From Alphaproteobacteria bacterium US3C007 (GTDB lineage Bacteria; Pseudomonadota; Alphaproteobacteria; Rhodobacterales; Rhodobacteraceae), in assembly GCA_034423775.1 (NCBI GenBank), contig CP139918.1, positions 1,860,001 through 1,924,000 of the forward strand: DNA of 64,000 nucleotides, in the 5' to 3' direction. Positions 36,567-45,132 of this stretch are shown in pieces. Each line of letters opens with the position of its first letter. Within the stretch, counting starts at the first letter, position 1. The notes beneath the pieces were generated by a model. It did no database searches and was not told the origin of the DNA. It saw only the letters and a program-made list of their open reading frames with translations. The position numbers and the translations under genes were made by a program.

Positions 36567-36893
36567 ATGAGCATAAGATTATTGGAACATATACGCGATG
36601 AGTTGAGAGGTTCTGGTGCAATTCAAAACACACCAGAGTTTTGCACAAGCTGGCTGGGAAGAAGTGAGGGTTACATCAGAACACTGCGTTTTCACCGACT
36701 AGAACCCAGTGTGGAAGCGCTAAGTGTGTGTTCCCACAAACTTGGACATTATGCAGATAAGTTGAGGTCGAGTGATCAAACAGATCACCAAACTTGGGTC
36801 GCTACATTTGATCGCCTGAAAGACCTCTGTGAGCATGCAATCGCCAAGCAGTCCCATGCCATCTGGAAGCAACCAGAGCGTATGGGTGCATGA
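36567..36893 (+). CDS. Small conserved protein, DUF6626-like
   Basis: A 108-aa soluble protein with the pattern I associate with DUF6626: TPEFCTSWLGRSEGYIRTLR followed by PSVEALSVCSHKLGHYADKL. The arrangement suggests a helical, possibly HTH-like fold (SWLGRSEGYIRTLRF). GGGAG lies before the ATG. It is followed after 12 bases by another small gene with its own strong ribosome site. The family assignment is from memory and moderately sure; function unknown. Confidence 0.65.
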   Translation: MSIRLLEHIRDELRGSGAIQNTPEFCTSWLGRSEGYIRTLRFHRLEPSVEALSVCSHKLGHYADKLRSSDQTDHQTWVATFDRLKDLCEHAIAKQSHAIWKQPERMGA

Positions 36894-36905
36894 GGAGGAA
36901 ACAAC

Positions 36906-37268
36906 ATGGATGATGCAAGAGAGGAGATGCGCAAGCTCATTGATGTGATTGAGAATGGCGCAAAAAGCACCAGTGTTGAGCAAGCTGTGGATGACATCAA
37001 ACTTTTTGCAAACACCACAAGCTTCCTCGCGAATGCTTTAGACACGCGCCTCAAGTCCAAGGATGCCAAACCAAAGAAGAGGTCAAAACTGGCAAAGACT
37101 GTGGGGCAACCAAAACCACCAATGCCTAGTATCCCAAAACCCTCAAAACCACCAAAGTCGCAAGTCACCAAAACCGGCATGCCCAGTGCAATCAGCGCGG
37201 CGATCTCACAGGCAGATTATGACAGGCTCAAGCCAAAGGCCGCACAAGCACCTCTCAGATCCAGTTAG
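36906..37268 (+). CDS. Small hypothetical protein with Lys/Pro-rich tail
   Basis: A 120-aa unrecognised protein. Residues 1-55 are helical and charged; residues 56-95 are low-complexity Lys/Pro-rich (KPPMPSIPKPSKPPKSQ), which may be disordered or bind nucleic acid. GAGGAGGAAACAAC provides a strong ribosome site before ATG at 36906. It forms a two-gene unit with the preceding small protein. No function is proposed. Confidence 0.65.
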   Translation: MDDAREEMRKLIDVIENGAKSTSVEQAVDDIKLFANTTSFLANALDTRLKSKDAKPKKRSKLAKTVGQPKPPMPSIPKPSKPPKSQVTKTGMPSAISAAISQADYDRLKPKAAQAPLRSS

Positions 37269-37405
37269 ACACCAACATTCGTTAAAAACTACGTCGCGAA
37301 TTCCGCTGAAACACTACAGTTTGAGGCGTCAATAAGTGAATTTATCATCCGTTGCTTTATGTCTAGCGATGCATAGTTAAATAACCGCGCTAAACCTACT
37401 TCTTT

Positions 37406-38215
37406 TTAATCTAGTGAAAAAGTAGTGCCATATGGAACTAGCCCAGTGACTGCTTCAAGAAATTCTGGAGTTCCGCAGGCAAAACGTAGCTTGTCATTAA
37501 GATCAGTTTTCGTCCAATCTACTGTGCATCCGACTCCAACCTGTTCTAATATCGCAATCGCTGCCATCAGATCCCAGGTAGAGTCACCTGTTCCCAGATA
37601 GCCATCAACTTGCCCTTGTGCGACCTCAATCAAAGACAAGGTGGCCGAGCCGCAAGTTCGAAACGACATTTGCGCATTTTCTAAGACGAAACGAAGAGTG
37701 TTTAGTCGTAGATTAATTGATGTTGCGGGGTGAAAACCAATACAACAGGCTGCCTGTTCTGGTTTCATTCCTTTACGCTGATCCATGAGCTTTCCATTAA
37801 AAGTACTGGGAAGACCTTTTCCGCCAACGAATGTTTGCATTTTAACTGGAACATGAAGCACGCCTAATATGGGATATCCATTTTCATATAGTCCGATGGA
37901 CACGGCCCATTGATCGCCGCCGCGAACAAAATTGAATGTCCCATCAATCGGATCAACAACCCATGTTCGTCCAGATTGACTTTTTCGCGATGCACCTTCC
38001 TCTCCAAATACTCCATCATTTGGAAAGGTTGCAATTAGTTCACGCGTAATAAAGGCTTCGACTTCTTTGTCTGCAACTGTCACCAAATCGAGGTGGCCTT
38101 TGGCTTCGACGGGTAAAGAGCTAAGCTCAAAGAAATGTGAGAGAGCAAGATCACCAGCTTTGCGGGCGATGGTCTCAATAATATTTGCACATTTTGGAAT
38201 TAGTGGGAGGGTCAC
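37406..38215 (-). CDS. Inositol-monophosphatase-family phosphatase
   Basis: A 269-aa Mg-dependent phosphatase (inositol-phosphatase/CysQ/HisN superfamily). Motif A is WVVDPIDGTFNF with metal-binding Asps (about residues 86-97), preceded by Glu in VFGEEG; motif B is WDLMAAIAIL (about residues 216-225). It is the last gene of the leftward glpR-ugpCBAE operon and overlaps the metallophosphoesterase gene by four bases. In this setting it may dephosphorylate a sugar- or inositol-phosphate released from imported glycerophosphodiesters; the substrate is inferred. Confidence 0.85.
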   Translation of the reverse strand: MTLPLIPKCANIIETIARKAGDLALSHFFELSSLPVEAKGHLDLVTVADKEVEAFITRELIATFPNDGVFGEEGASRKSQSGRTWVVDPIDGTFNFVRGGDQWAVSIGLYENGYPILGVLHVPVKMQTFVGGKGLPSTFNGKLMDQRKGMKPEQAACCIGFHPATSINLRLNTLRFVLENAQMSFRTCGSATLSLIEVAQGQVDGYLGTGDSTWDLMAAIAILEQVGVGCTVDWTKTDLNDKLRFACGTPEFLEAVTGLVPYGTTFSLD

Positions 38216-38991
38216 AGCCTAACATACCTTACATGATTAATAAATTTTTCTGACCCCTTGAAACTTAAGATATGATAGGAGTACGGCTCTGAAACTCCGC
38301 CGGGATCTATCGAATGTGCTCTAAGGTCTAAACCGTGTTGAAAAGCAGAACCACCACTTACCTGGCAAAAAGCACCATGCCAAAGTGCTTGAAATGGGCG
38401 ATGTATGTGCCCTGCCAAAATTATTAGTTGAGTTTTATACTCCGCAATTATTTTTCCAAGTCTCTCTTTTCCTGCTTTTAAACCTATTTTGTCATAAGCA
38501 GTGACGCCGGACGGGAATGGCGGATGATGCATTGCAATTATGGTGGGACCGGAATGTTGATCTTGAAGTTTTCTTTGTAACCAATCAAGCTGATCTGAAT
38601 TTAGTGCTCCGTGGATCGCGCCGTCAACTAGGGTATCTAGAGCGAGAATTCTCAGTTCATTCACAACTGCTTCATAGTTCAAATTTGGGCTTGGTTCGAA
38701 AGGGGTGGTAGCTTTAAACGCACGGTACATGTTCTCACGATTATCGTGATTACCTGGCATTACAAAGACTGGTATTGAAAGTGGTGATAAAATTTCTTTT
38801 AAGAGATCGTAGTCTTCCGGTGAACCACCATCTGCTAAGTCGCCTGTGAAAATCACAACGTCCAAAGCCGGTATATGGTCTTTAATGTCTGCAATGACCT
38901 TTCGTGCTACATCGGCAGCATCTTTACGCACTAGCATAGACTCGGGATTATCCGCAAAAATATGAAAATCAGAAATATGCGCAATTAACAT
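38212..38991 (-). CDS. Class III metallophosphoesterase (GpdQ/CpdA-like)
   Basis: A 259-aa calcineurin-like phosphoesterase with all metal motifs: AHISDFHIF (D-x-H), FTGDLADGG (GD), MPGNHDNR (GNHD), MHHPPF and AGHIHRPF (GHxH). The length and pattern fit cAMP phosphodiesterase CpdA or glycerophosphodiesterase GpdQ. Placement directly after a Ugp importer favours hydrolysis of glycerophosphodiesters in the cytoplasm. It overlaps the next gene (ATGA) and lies 16 bases after the ugpE-like gene. Confidence 0.88.
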   Translation of the reverse strand: MLIAHISDFHIFADNPESMLVRKDAADVARKVIADIKDHIPALDVVIFTGDLADGGSPEDYDLLKEILSPLSIPVFVMPGNHDNRENMYRAFKATTPFEPSPNLNYEAVVNELRILALDTLVDGAIHGALNSDQLDWLQRKLQDQHSGPTIIAMHHPPFPSGVTAYDKIGLKAGKERLGKIIAEYKTQLIILAGHIHRPFQALWHGAFCQVSGGSAFQHGLDLRAHSIDPGGVSEPYSYHILSFKGSEKFINHVRYVRL

Positions 38992-39007
38992 TTAGGCCTC
39001 CGAGTAG

Positions 39008-39820
39008 CTATTTGATGCCAGCGCGCATAAAATTGGCGACAAATTGGCGTTGAAAAAGTACAAAAGCAATTATTAATGGCGCAGTTGTCATTAAGGTTGC
39101 GGCATTTACTAGAGACCATTCCACGCCGCTTTCGACAGTTGCAAATACACTCAAACCGACTGTGACAGGTCTCACTTCAGGTGAATTAGTCACAATCAGA
39201 GGCCACAAAAAGTTGTTCCAGTGAAAGCTAACCGACACAAGTGCATAGGCCAAATAGACAGGTTTTGCCAACGGCACATAGATGTCCCATAGGATACGCC
39301 ATGCACTAGCCCCTTCAATTTGTGCTGCCTCATCCAGAGATATTGGTACTGTCATAAAAGTTTGTCGGAGCAAGAATATACCAAAAGCAGAAGTCAGATA
39401 AGGCAAAGCAATACCTAAGATTGTGTCGATCATTCCTAATCGTGACAGGGTAAGGTAGTTCTCAACAATTAGGATTTCGGGTGAAATTAAAAGTTGAACC
39501 ATGATCAACGCAAATAGGAATCCCGACCATCTAAATTTGTACCGAACGAAAGCATAAGCCACTAGTGTGCAGAGAATAAGGTTTGCGATAAGAACGATCG
39601 TGATCATGAGGAAAGTGTTCATGAAATACAAAGCAAATGGCGCCGCCTTCCAAGCTTCAAAGAAATTACTTATAGTAAGGGGAGCATTCCAAACGAAATT
39701 AGCGGAATAAACTTCGTCATGGAAAGCAGTCCACACTGAATATACAAAAGGAAGTCCCCAGATTGCCGCAAGCACTATGCCCAATGTCGACCACATAATT
39801 CTGTTTAATCCATGTGTCAT
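39008..39820 (-). CDS. ugpE: Glycerol-3-phosphate-type ABC permease UgpE
   Basis: A 270-aa MalG-type permease with six predicted helices and the EAA loop (DEAAQIEGASAWRILWDIYVP, about residues 165-185, split here as EAAQIEGASAWR). It overlaps ugpA by four bases. Pairs with UgpA-like permease; energised by UgpC-like ATPase encoded upstream. Confidence 0.88.
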   Translation of the reverse strand: MTHGLNRIMWSTLGIVLAAIWGLPFVYSVWTAFHDEVYSANFVWNAPLTISNFFEAWKAAPFALYFMNTFLMITIVLIANLILCTLVAYAFVRYKFRWSGFLFALIMVQLLISPEILIVENYLTLSRLGMIDTILGIALPYLTSAFGIFLLRQTFMTVPISLDEAAQIEGASAWRILWDIYVPLAKPVYLAYALVSVSFHWNNFLWPLIVTNSPEVRPVTVGLSVFATVESGVEWSLVNAATLMTTAPLIIAFVLFQRQFVANFMRAGIK

Positions 39821-40692
39821 TGATAATGTGCCTTCCGATTCAGCAGCCAGTATTGAACCGCAGCAAGAACTCCTAAAAGACAGACCATCACAACAGTCAG
39901 GGTCGCGCCGTACGCAAAGTCACGCTGCGAAAACGTCACTTCATAAATGTAGTAAAGAAGTAGGGCACTTGAATTGTTAGGCCCTCCGTGTGTCATAACA
40001 ATTACATGGTCTACCAAACGAAAAGCGTTAATGAGTGCATTGACGGCGACAAAGATAGTAGTTGGGCGTAAAAGAGGAAAAACTATCGTCAAAAAAACAT
40101 GCGTGTTACTTGCCCCCTCTAACTTTGCTGCGTCTTTAAGGTTTTCTGGTACGGCTTGAAGCGCGGCGAGATAGAAAATCATGAACAACCCTGCTTCTTT
40201 CCAGACGGCGACGAACATCATTGAAAGTAACGATGTTTCGGTACTACCTAAAAAATTTATGGGGGGTAGACCAAACAAACTTAATATTTGAGAAGCTAGC
40301 CCGATCCCGGGCGCGTAAAAAAACAGCCAGATATTTGCAACCGCAATCATTGGCAACATTGTTGGCATGAAGAAGGATAAGCGCATTAGCCAAGTTCCAG
40401 GAAGCCTTGCGTTTACTAAAAGTGCCATACCAATCGCCATACCAATCGCCACAGGTATTGTTCCAAGAGCATAAATGGTGCTGTTAAACATTACCTGAGC
40501 AAGGCGATCATCTTCGAATAGGGTTTGATAATTTTCAATACCAACAAATTTTGATGGTCTTCGCGAACTAGCGTTGTTCCAAAAAGAGTTTATCAGAGCT
40601 CGTACCGCAGGGTAGTGTGTAAAAGCGATCAATAATAGGCAGGGTAGGATGAGCATAATTATCGCTAAATTAAATGGTATTTTCTTATTCAT
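39817..40692 (-). CDS. ugpA: Glycerol-3-phosphate-type ABC permease UgpA
   Basis: A 291-aa MalF-type permease with six predicted helices. NSFWNNASSRRPSKFVGIEN near the N-terminus and the EAA-like loop (KDAAKLEGASNTHVFLTIVF, about residues 188-207) are typical of UgpA. It is separated from the ugpB-like gene by about 80 bases holding a strong hairpin. Confidence 0.88.
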   Translation of the reverse strand: MNKKIPFNLAIIMLILPCLLLIAFTHYPAVRALINSFWNNASSRRPSKFVGIENYQTLFEDDRLAQVMFNSTIYALGTIPVAIGMAIGMALLVNARLPGTWLMRLSFFMPTMLPMIAVANIWLFFYAPGIGLASQILSLFGLPPINFLGSTETSLLSMMFVAVWKEAGLFMIFYLAALQAVPENLKDAAKLEGASNTHVFLTIVFPLLRPTTIFVAVNALINAFRLVDHVIVMTHGGPNNSSALLLYYIYEVTFSQRDFAYGATLTVVMVCLLGVLAAVQYWLLNRKAHYQ

Positions 40693-40722
40693 TTTTAACT
40701 ACGCTCATTTGTGATCGCCTTT

Positions 40723-40756
40723 AAGCCCCGCGCGACGGGAGAAGCGCGCGGGGCTT
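40723..40756. terminator. Perfect 12-bp hairpin between ugpB and ugpA
   Basis: AAGCCCCGCGCG (40723-40734) pairs perfectly with CGCGCGGGGCTT (40745-40756) around a 10-base loop. On the leftward transcript there is no T-run after it, so it likely stabilises the upstream ugpB message and reduces read-through. Confidence 0.75.
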
Positions 40757-40770
40757 TTGCTAGTTTTAGA

Positions 40771-42057
40771 TTACTGGTAATCGCTCAACACAGCATCAGC
40801 ACCTTCTTGTGCAATTTTCAACGCGGCGGCAGGTTCAGAATTTCCTGTAACTACGCTTTCAATTGCATCAACAAGATATTGGGTCACCTTCGCCCTTTGA
40901 AAAGTCGCGAACTCGCGCTCAGCGTATTGCAATTGATCCAAAGCGACTAACGCTTGAGGCAAACGCTCCGAATAAGCTTTCATCTCAGGTGTTTCCCAAG
41001 CATCAGGACGCGGTGCAACGTAACCTGTCGCTATACTCCAAGTTGCTGCATTCTCTGGTGCTGTCATGAATTTTATAAAATCTAAGGCAGCTTCGCGCTC
41101 CTCATCAGTCGTGTCAGAGAAAATATAGAAGTTGCCACCTCCAATAGGTGCGCCTGGGCCATCACCACCGGGAAGAAAACCGACACCCCAATCAAAAGTT
41201 GCGTTCTTTTCTATGAAAGCTAAGTTCCCTGTCGAAGTCCACATTGAAGCAGTTTGTCCTTCGAGGAAGGCCTTTGGCGTGTCTCCCCATGAAATGCCGC
41301 CGGGTGCCATGACTCCTTGTTCGGATAGATCAAGTAGAAATTCCAAAGAAGCGATAGTTGCAGGCGTGTCTATTCTTGCTTCGATACCAGTTTCCGTGGT
41401 CAGCACATCACCTTTTGACACTACCAGACCACCAAACAACCAAGCGCCACCAAGACCCAAAGTTGGAATTCTAGTACCCCATTGGGTGACGTTTCCATTG
41501 TCGTCTTTGACTGTCAATGCTTTCCCAATTTTGATCATTTCATCCCAGGTTTTAGGTGGAGATTCTGGATCGAGTCCTGCAGCGCGGAATGCATCTTTGT
41601 TGTAGTAATATACGGGTGTAGAGCGCTGGAACGGAATAGCATAAGTTTTTCCTTCGAATTCGGCGTCCTTCATGAAACCATCGTAGAATCCATCAATCCA
41701 TTTCTGATCTTCGGGTGTGTTAGCTATATCTGAAATTGGAAGAATTACGTCTTCTTCGATTAATGTGAAAAGATCAATTGACAATAAAACGGCAACTTGA
41801 GGCGGCTTGCCTGCATTCGCCGCTGTTAGCGCCTTTGTTGTCGTTTCCACATAATTTCCTGCATATATTGCTTTAACGGTATGTTGCGGATTCTGTGCTG
41901 CCCATTCATCAGTTAGCGCTTGAATCGTCTCTACCGCTGGTGCGTTTACCCCGACTGGAAAGTAAAATTCCAGTTCTGCGGCGTAAGTGCTAGCAGCAGA
42001 GAGTCCTATAATAGCTCCAGCGTAGCAAGAGGTAGTAAGATATTTCAAAGTCTTCAT
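40771..42057 (-). CDS. ugpB: Glycerol-3-phosphate-type ABC substrate-binding protein UgpB
   Basis: A 428-aa periplasmic protein. Signal peptide about residues 1-27 (cleavage after STYAAE-type region). Family-typical segments are ELEFYFPVGVNAP, VKAIYAGNYVETTTKAL, SIDLFTL and GKTYAIPFQRSTPVYYYNKD, the last as in UgpB. The ligand class is glycerol-3-phosphate or its diesters; marine homologues can have broader organophosphate use. GGGAGGAC lies before the ATG. Between ATPase and permease genes in a leftward operon. Confidence 0.9.
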   Translation of the reverse strand: MKTLKYLTTSCYAGAIIGLSAASTYAAELEFYFPVGVNAPAVETIQALTDEWAAQNPQHTVKAIYAGNYVETTTKALTAANAGKPPQVAVLLSIDLFTLIEEDVILPISDIANTPEDQKWIDGFYDGFMKDAEFEGKTYAIPFQRSTPVYYYNKDAFRAAGLDPESPPKTWDEMIKIGKALTVKDDNGNVTQWGTRIPTLGLGGAWLFGGLVVSKGDVLTTETGIEARIDTPATIASLEFLLDLSEQGVMAPGGISWGDTPKAFLEGQTASMWTSTGNLAFIEKNATFDWGVGFLPGGDGPGAPIGGGNFYIFSDTTDEEREAALDFIKFMTAPENAATWSIATGYVAPRPDAWETPEMKAYSERLPQALVALDQLQYAEREFATFQRAKVTQYLVDAIESVVTGNSEPAAALKIAQEGADAVLSDYQ

Positions 42058-42106
42058 TTTGGGTGTCCTCCCAGTTGGTGAAAATTGTCAGCAATTTTTG
42101 CCATTA

Positions 42107-43171
42107 TTATTGTTTGCTCGAAATTCGTTCACCTGTTCGTTTTGAGAACAAGTGCGTCTCTTCATTACCCCAGTTTACAATGATGTTATCTCCGGGAGAT
42201 GGCGCATCAGGCCCGCGATGGGCAAGGATGCAGGGCGCACCGGATTTAGTGCGCAGCTGAACAAGAAAAATATTCCCTTCGTATTCGACACTTTTGACGA
42301 AGCAAACTGCAGTGAAGCCTTTGTTCGGAGTATTTATTTCCATTAATTCGGGGCGTACACCGACGATAAGGTCCGTTTGCCGCGCGCCACTAGTCGCGGA
42401 AACCCAGTCTGGATACTCTAAATCTTCAGCCGCCAATAGATTCATCGGAGGTGTGCCAATGAAACTCGCAGCAAAGGTATTAGCTGGGCTGTCATAAAGG
42501 TTTTCCGGAGTTCCTATCTGAGAGACCTGTCCATCGTTTAGGAGGACAACTTTGTCCGACATAGATAAGGCTTCGCTTTGATCATGCGTCACATAGACAA
42601 CAGTAATACCCAGCTCTTTGTTAAGTGAACGAATTTCACTGCGGATTTCTACCCGTAACTTCGCATCGAGGTTGGACAATGGCTCGTCCATCAGGACAAT
42701 TGGGCGCTCAGAAACTAGAACGCGGGCTAAAGCTACTCTCTGTTGTTGACCGCCAGATAGTTGCGCGGGCTTGCGGGCCAGAAGTGAGCTTAGATCCATT
42801 AAGTCGACTACACGCTTGAGCGCAGCTTGCTGAGCAGCTTTTGCTACTTTGCGCACCTTAAGTCCGTAAATTATATTTTGAGAAACATTCATGTGCGGAA
42901 AGAGCGCATAATTCTGAAATACCATGCCAATATTTCGATCCGATGCAGCTCTACTGGTAACGTTCTGACCGTCCAGAAGAATTTGACCGCTAGTGACGTC
43001 TTCAAGACCAGAAATCAATTTTAAAGCAGTACTTTTACCGCATCCTGACGGTCCAAGAAGGGTTATAAATCCGCCAGCATGGATATCAAAATCAATTCCC
43101 TTTAAAACATCTGTCACGCCCCAACTTTTTCGGAGGTTGCGAACTGCAAGCGAAATCCCTTTAGCGCTCAT
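42107..43171 (-). CDS. ugpC: Glycerol-3-phosphate-type ABC ATPase UgpC (MalK family)
   Basis: A 354-aa ATP-binding subunit: Walker [10 protein letters not shown] (about residues 38-46), Q-loop VFQNYALFPHM, signature LSGGQQQRV, Walker [14 protein letters not shown]-loop VTHDQ, and a C-terminal TOBE domain (about 245-345). Its start overlaps the DeoR gene by four bases, so regulator and transporter form one operon. Confidence 0.92.
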   Translation of the reverse strand: MSAKGISLAVRNLRKSWGVTDVLKGIDFDIHAGGFITLLGPSGCGKSTALKLISGLEDVTSGQILLDGQNVTSRAASDRNIGMVFQNYALFPHMNVSQNIIYGLKVRKVAKAAQQAALKRVVDLMDLSSLLARKPAQLSGGQQQRVALARVLVSERPIVLMDEPLSNLDAKLRVEIRSEIRSLNKELGITVVYVTHDQSEALSMSDKVVLLNDGQVSQIGTPENLYDSPANTFAASFIGTPPMNLLAAEDLEYPDWVSATSGARQTDLIVGVRPELMEINTPNKGFTAVCFVKSVEYEGNIFLVQLRTKSGAPCILAHRGPDAPSPGDNIIVNWGNEETHLFSKRTGERISSKQ

Positions 43172-43953
43172 GCCAGCACGACATCAAGCTTAGTTTGGCG
43201 AAGCGCATCAAGATCGTCCGTATGTATTTCTTGATTGGTTATGATGCCCGAAATTTGAGAAAATTTTGCTGTACGCATAAAAGCGCTAGGCTTAAATTTT
43301 CTGTGATCTGCGATGACAAATTTTGTTCGTGAAGTGGCCAAGACTTCTTTTTGGACCTGACTATATGCTTCACTTGCAACACTGATCGAACGACTTTTTA
43401 GATCAATAGCTGTACAACAGATAAAGGCAATGTCGAAGGACAATGTCCTTAACGCTTCGATTGCTAAAGAACCAGCAAATGAATCGTTGATTGGTTCATA
43501 CGCTCCCCCTATTAGGTAAAAATTTGATACACCATTTGATTGCAACTTTTGAGCTATGCCCAGCGAAGTAGTGACATAGGTACACTTTGGTTTTTTGGCT
43601 GCCTGCACGGCAATAGCGTGCGCAGTAGTACCCGCATCTAGGAAAACAACCTCATCGCCGTCCAGTAGATTTATTGCAGCCAACCCGATTCTGCGTTTTT
43701 CGTCTGCGCCAACCATTTTACGCTGATCATTCGGCAGATCACCAATCACGCTAGCTTTTCGCATTACGCCCCCATGGGTTCGTGCGACGCGCCCTTCTTT
43801 ATCTAGCGTCTGCAAATCTCGGCGCATTGTGGCCTCTGAAACACCAAAATGGTCACATAAATCTCGCAAGGTCATTGCGCCCCTAGAAGCTACTAGATCA
43901 GCAACTTTTCCACGTCTGACCTCAGCTAATTCAAATGTATCGGACATGTTCAT
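43168..43953 (-). CDS. glpR: DeoR/GlpR-family transcriptional regulator
   Basis: A 261-aa DeoR-type repressor. The HTH is in MTLRDLCDHFGVSEATMRRD (about residues 27-46), followed by a sugar-phosphate-binding DeoRC domain with DAGTTAHAIA. GGAAG precedes ATG at 43953 by about six bases; longer and slightly shorter in-frame starts exist (44001, 43947). It heads the ugp operon and most likely senses glycerol-3-phosphate or a related sugar phosphate. The symbol reflects family and context, not proof. Confidence 0.85.
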   Translation of the reverse strand: MNMSDTFELAEVRRGKVADLVASRGAMTLRDLCDHFGVSEATMRRDLQTLDKEGRVARTHGGVMRKASVIGDLPNDQRKMVGADEKRRIGLAAINLLDGDEVVFLDAGTTAHAIAVQAAKKPKCTYVTTSLGIAQKLQSNGVSNFYLIGGAYEPINDSFAGSLAIEALRTLSFDIAFICCTAIDLKSRSISVASEAYSQVQKEVLATSRTKFVIADHRKFKPSAFMRTAKFSQISGIITNQEIHTDDLDALRQTKLDVVLA

Positions 43954-44256
43954 TTCTAACTTCCTATGTTCCAATGCAAAAAATCGATCATATAAAATCA
44001 TAAAACTTAAGAATCAATCATAAACAGTCACTAACGATCAGTCAACTTTTCTCTCTAATAAATTTTAAGCTCTGTGAAATTTTACATCTCGCACACCCAT
44101 GGCAGCTACGAGCTAGCTATGAATTTGTCCGATGATGATGGCCTCAGTTTTTTCCCGAGTTAGCAAGCGAGGTCAATAAGCACAGGCCAGTAGCGAGTGA
44201 AATTCAGTAATTTTAAAAGGGAGCGCAAGAATTACATAAAATGAATAGCAGAAAGA

Positions 44257-45045
44257 TTATATTTTAGCTGAGCCAACAAACAAATTCGTATCATTTTCCC
44301 TTAAAGAATTTACGATTGATTGGGGAGGCATTTTGTCGGTAAAAAACGTGTTTATTTCCGATACATGTGAAATGGGCATCATTGCTTCAGAATTAAACTT
44401 TGAATGATCGGCCGCTACAAATTTGATACTACAAACCTCCATAGCGTGGCGCGAAAGCTGAGCATCACGATAATCGTAGTCTAATAAATGCCCCTCGTCA
44501 GTGATTGAGCCTATGCCAAAAATACCATAAGCAACTCTATTTTTGTTTAAAAATTCTAGGGCTGAGTCCCCTGTAATGGCCTTATCTCTTGAGCGGAGCT
44601 GTCCTCCCGGTATCAATATTGTGAAATCTGGATTCTGGCTCAAAATTAGTGCCACTCCAATATGATTAGTTATCACAGTCAGGCCTTCATGGCTCAATAA
44701 GCCTTCGGCCACTGCCTCCATAGTTGTGCCTATGTCAATAAAGAGTGATGCACCGTTAGAGATTTGCGATGCAATGGCAGCGCCAATTACGTTTTTAGCT
44801 CCCACATTTTCAATTTCTCGACTAGAATAAGAGAGGCTTTTTGTTCCTGGTAACGTTCCTACGCCTCCATGATGCCTCTTCAAAACAGCTTGATTGTCCA
44901 GGTATATAATGTCGCGTCGCACAGTCTGAGCAGATACACCGAATTGCCTAGTAAGAGTTTCTATGGATGCATAGCCATGCTCACGAACAAAATCGATGAT
45001 CTTGTAGTGTCTTACATTGAGATTAATATCTTTTAAGTTAAGCAT
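44257..45045 (-). CDS. DeoR-family transcriptional regulator (second)
   Basis: A 262-aa DeoR-type regulator: HTH in YASIETLTRQFGVSAQTVRR (about residues 25-44), DeoRC domain with SLFIDIGTTMEAVAEGL and VAADHSKF near the end. It is the last gene of the leftward binding protein-ATPase-permease-HAD cluster, 87 bases after the phosphatase gene. It probably responds to the phosphorylated compound handled by that cluster. No clear ribosome site is seen before the ATG. Confidence 0.88.
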   Translation of the reverse strand: MLNLKDINLNVRHYKIIDFVREHGYASIETLTRQFGVSAQTVRRDIIYLDNQAVLKRHHGGVGTLPGTKSLSYSSREIENVGAKNVIGAAIASQISNGASLFIDIGTTMEAVAEGLLSHEGLTVITNHIGVALILSQNPDFTILIPGGQLRSRDKAITGDSALEFLNKNRVAYGIFGIGSITDEGHLLDYDYRDAQLSRHAMEVCSIKFVAADHSKFNSEAMMPISHVSEINTFFTDKMPPQSIVNSLRENDTNLFVGSAKI

Positions 45046-45132
45046 GAGGATTATTTCATTTCATCAAAAGCTTCGAGCCATTTAAACAAGACAAGGTTTT
45101 CTACTAAGGTTTAGTCGAACAACATTTACAAC

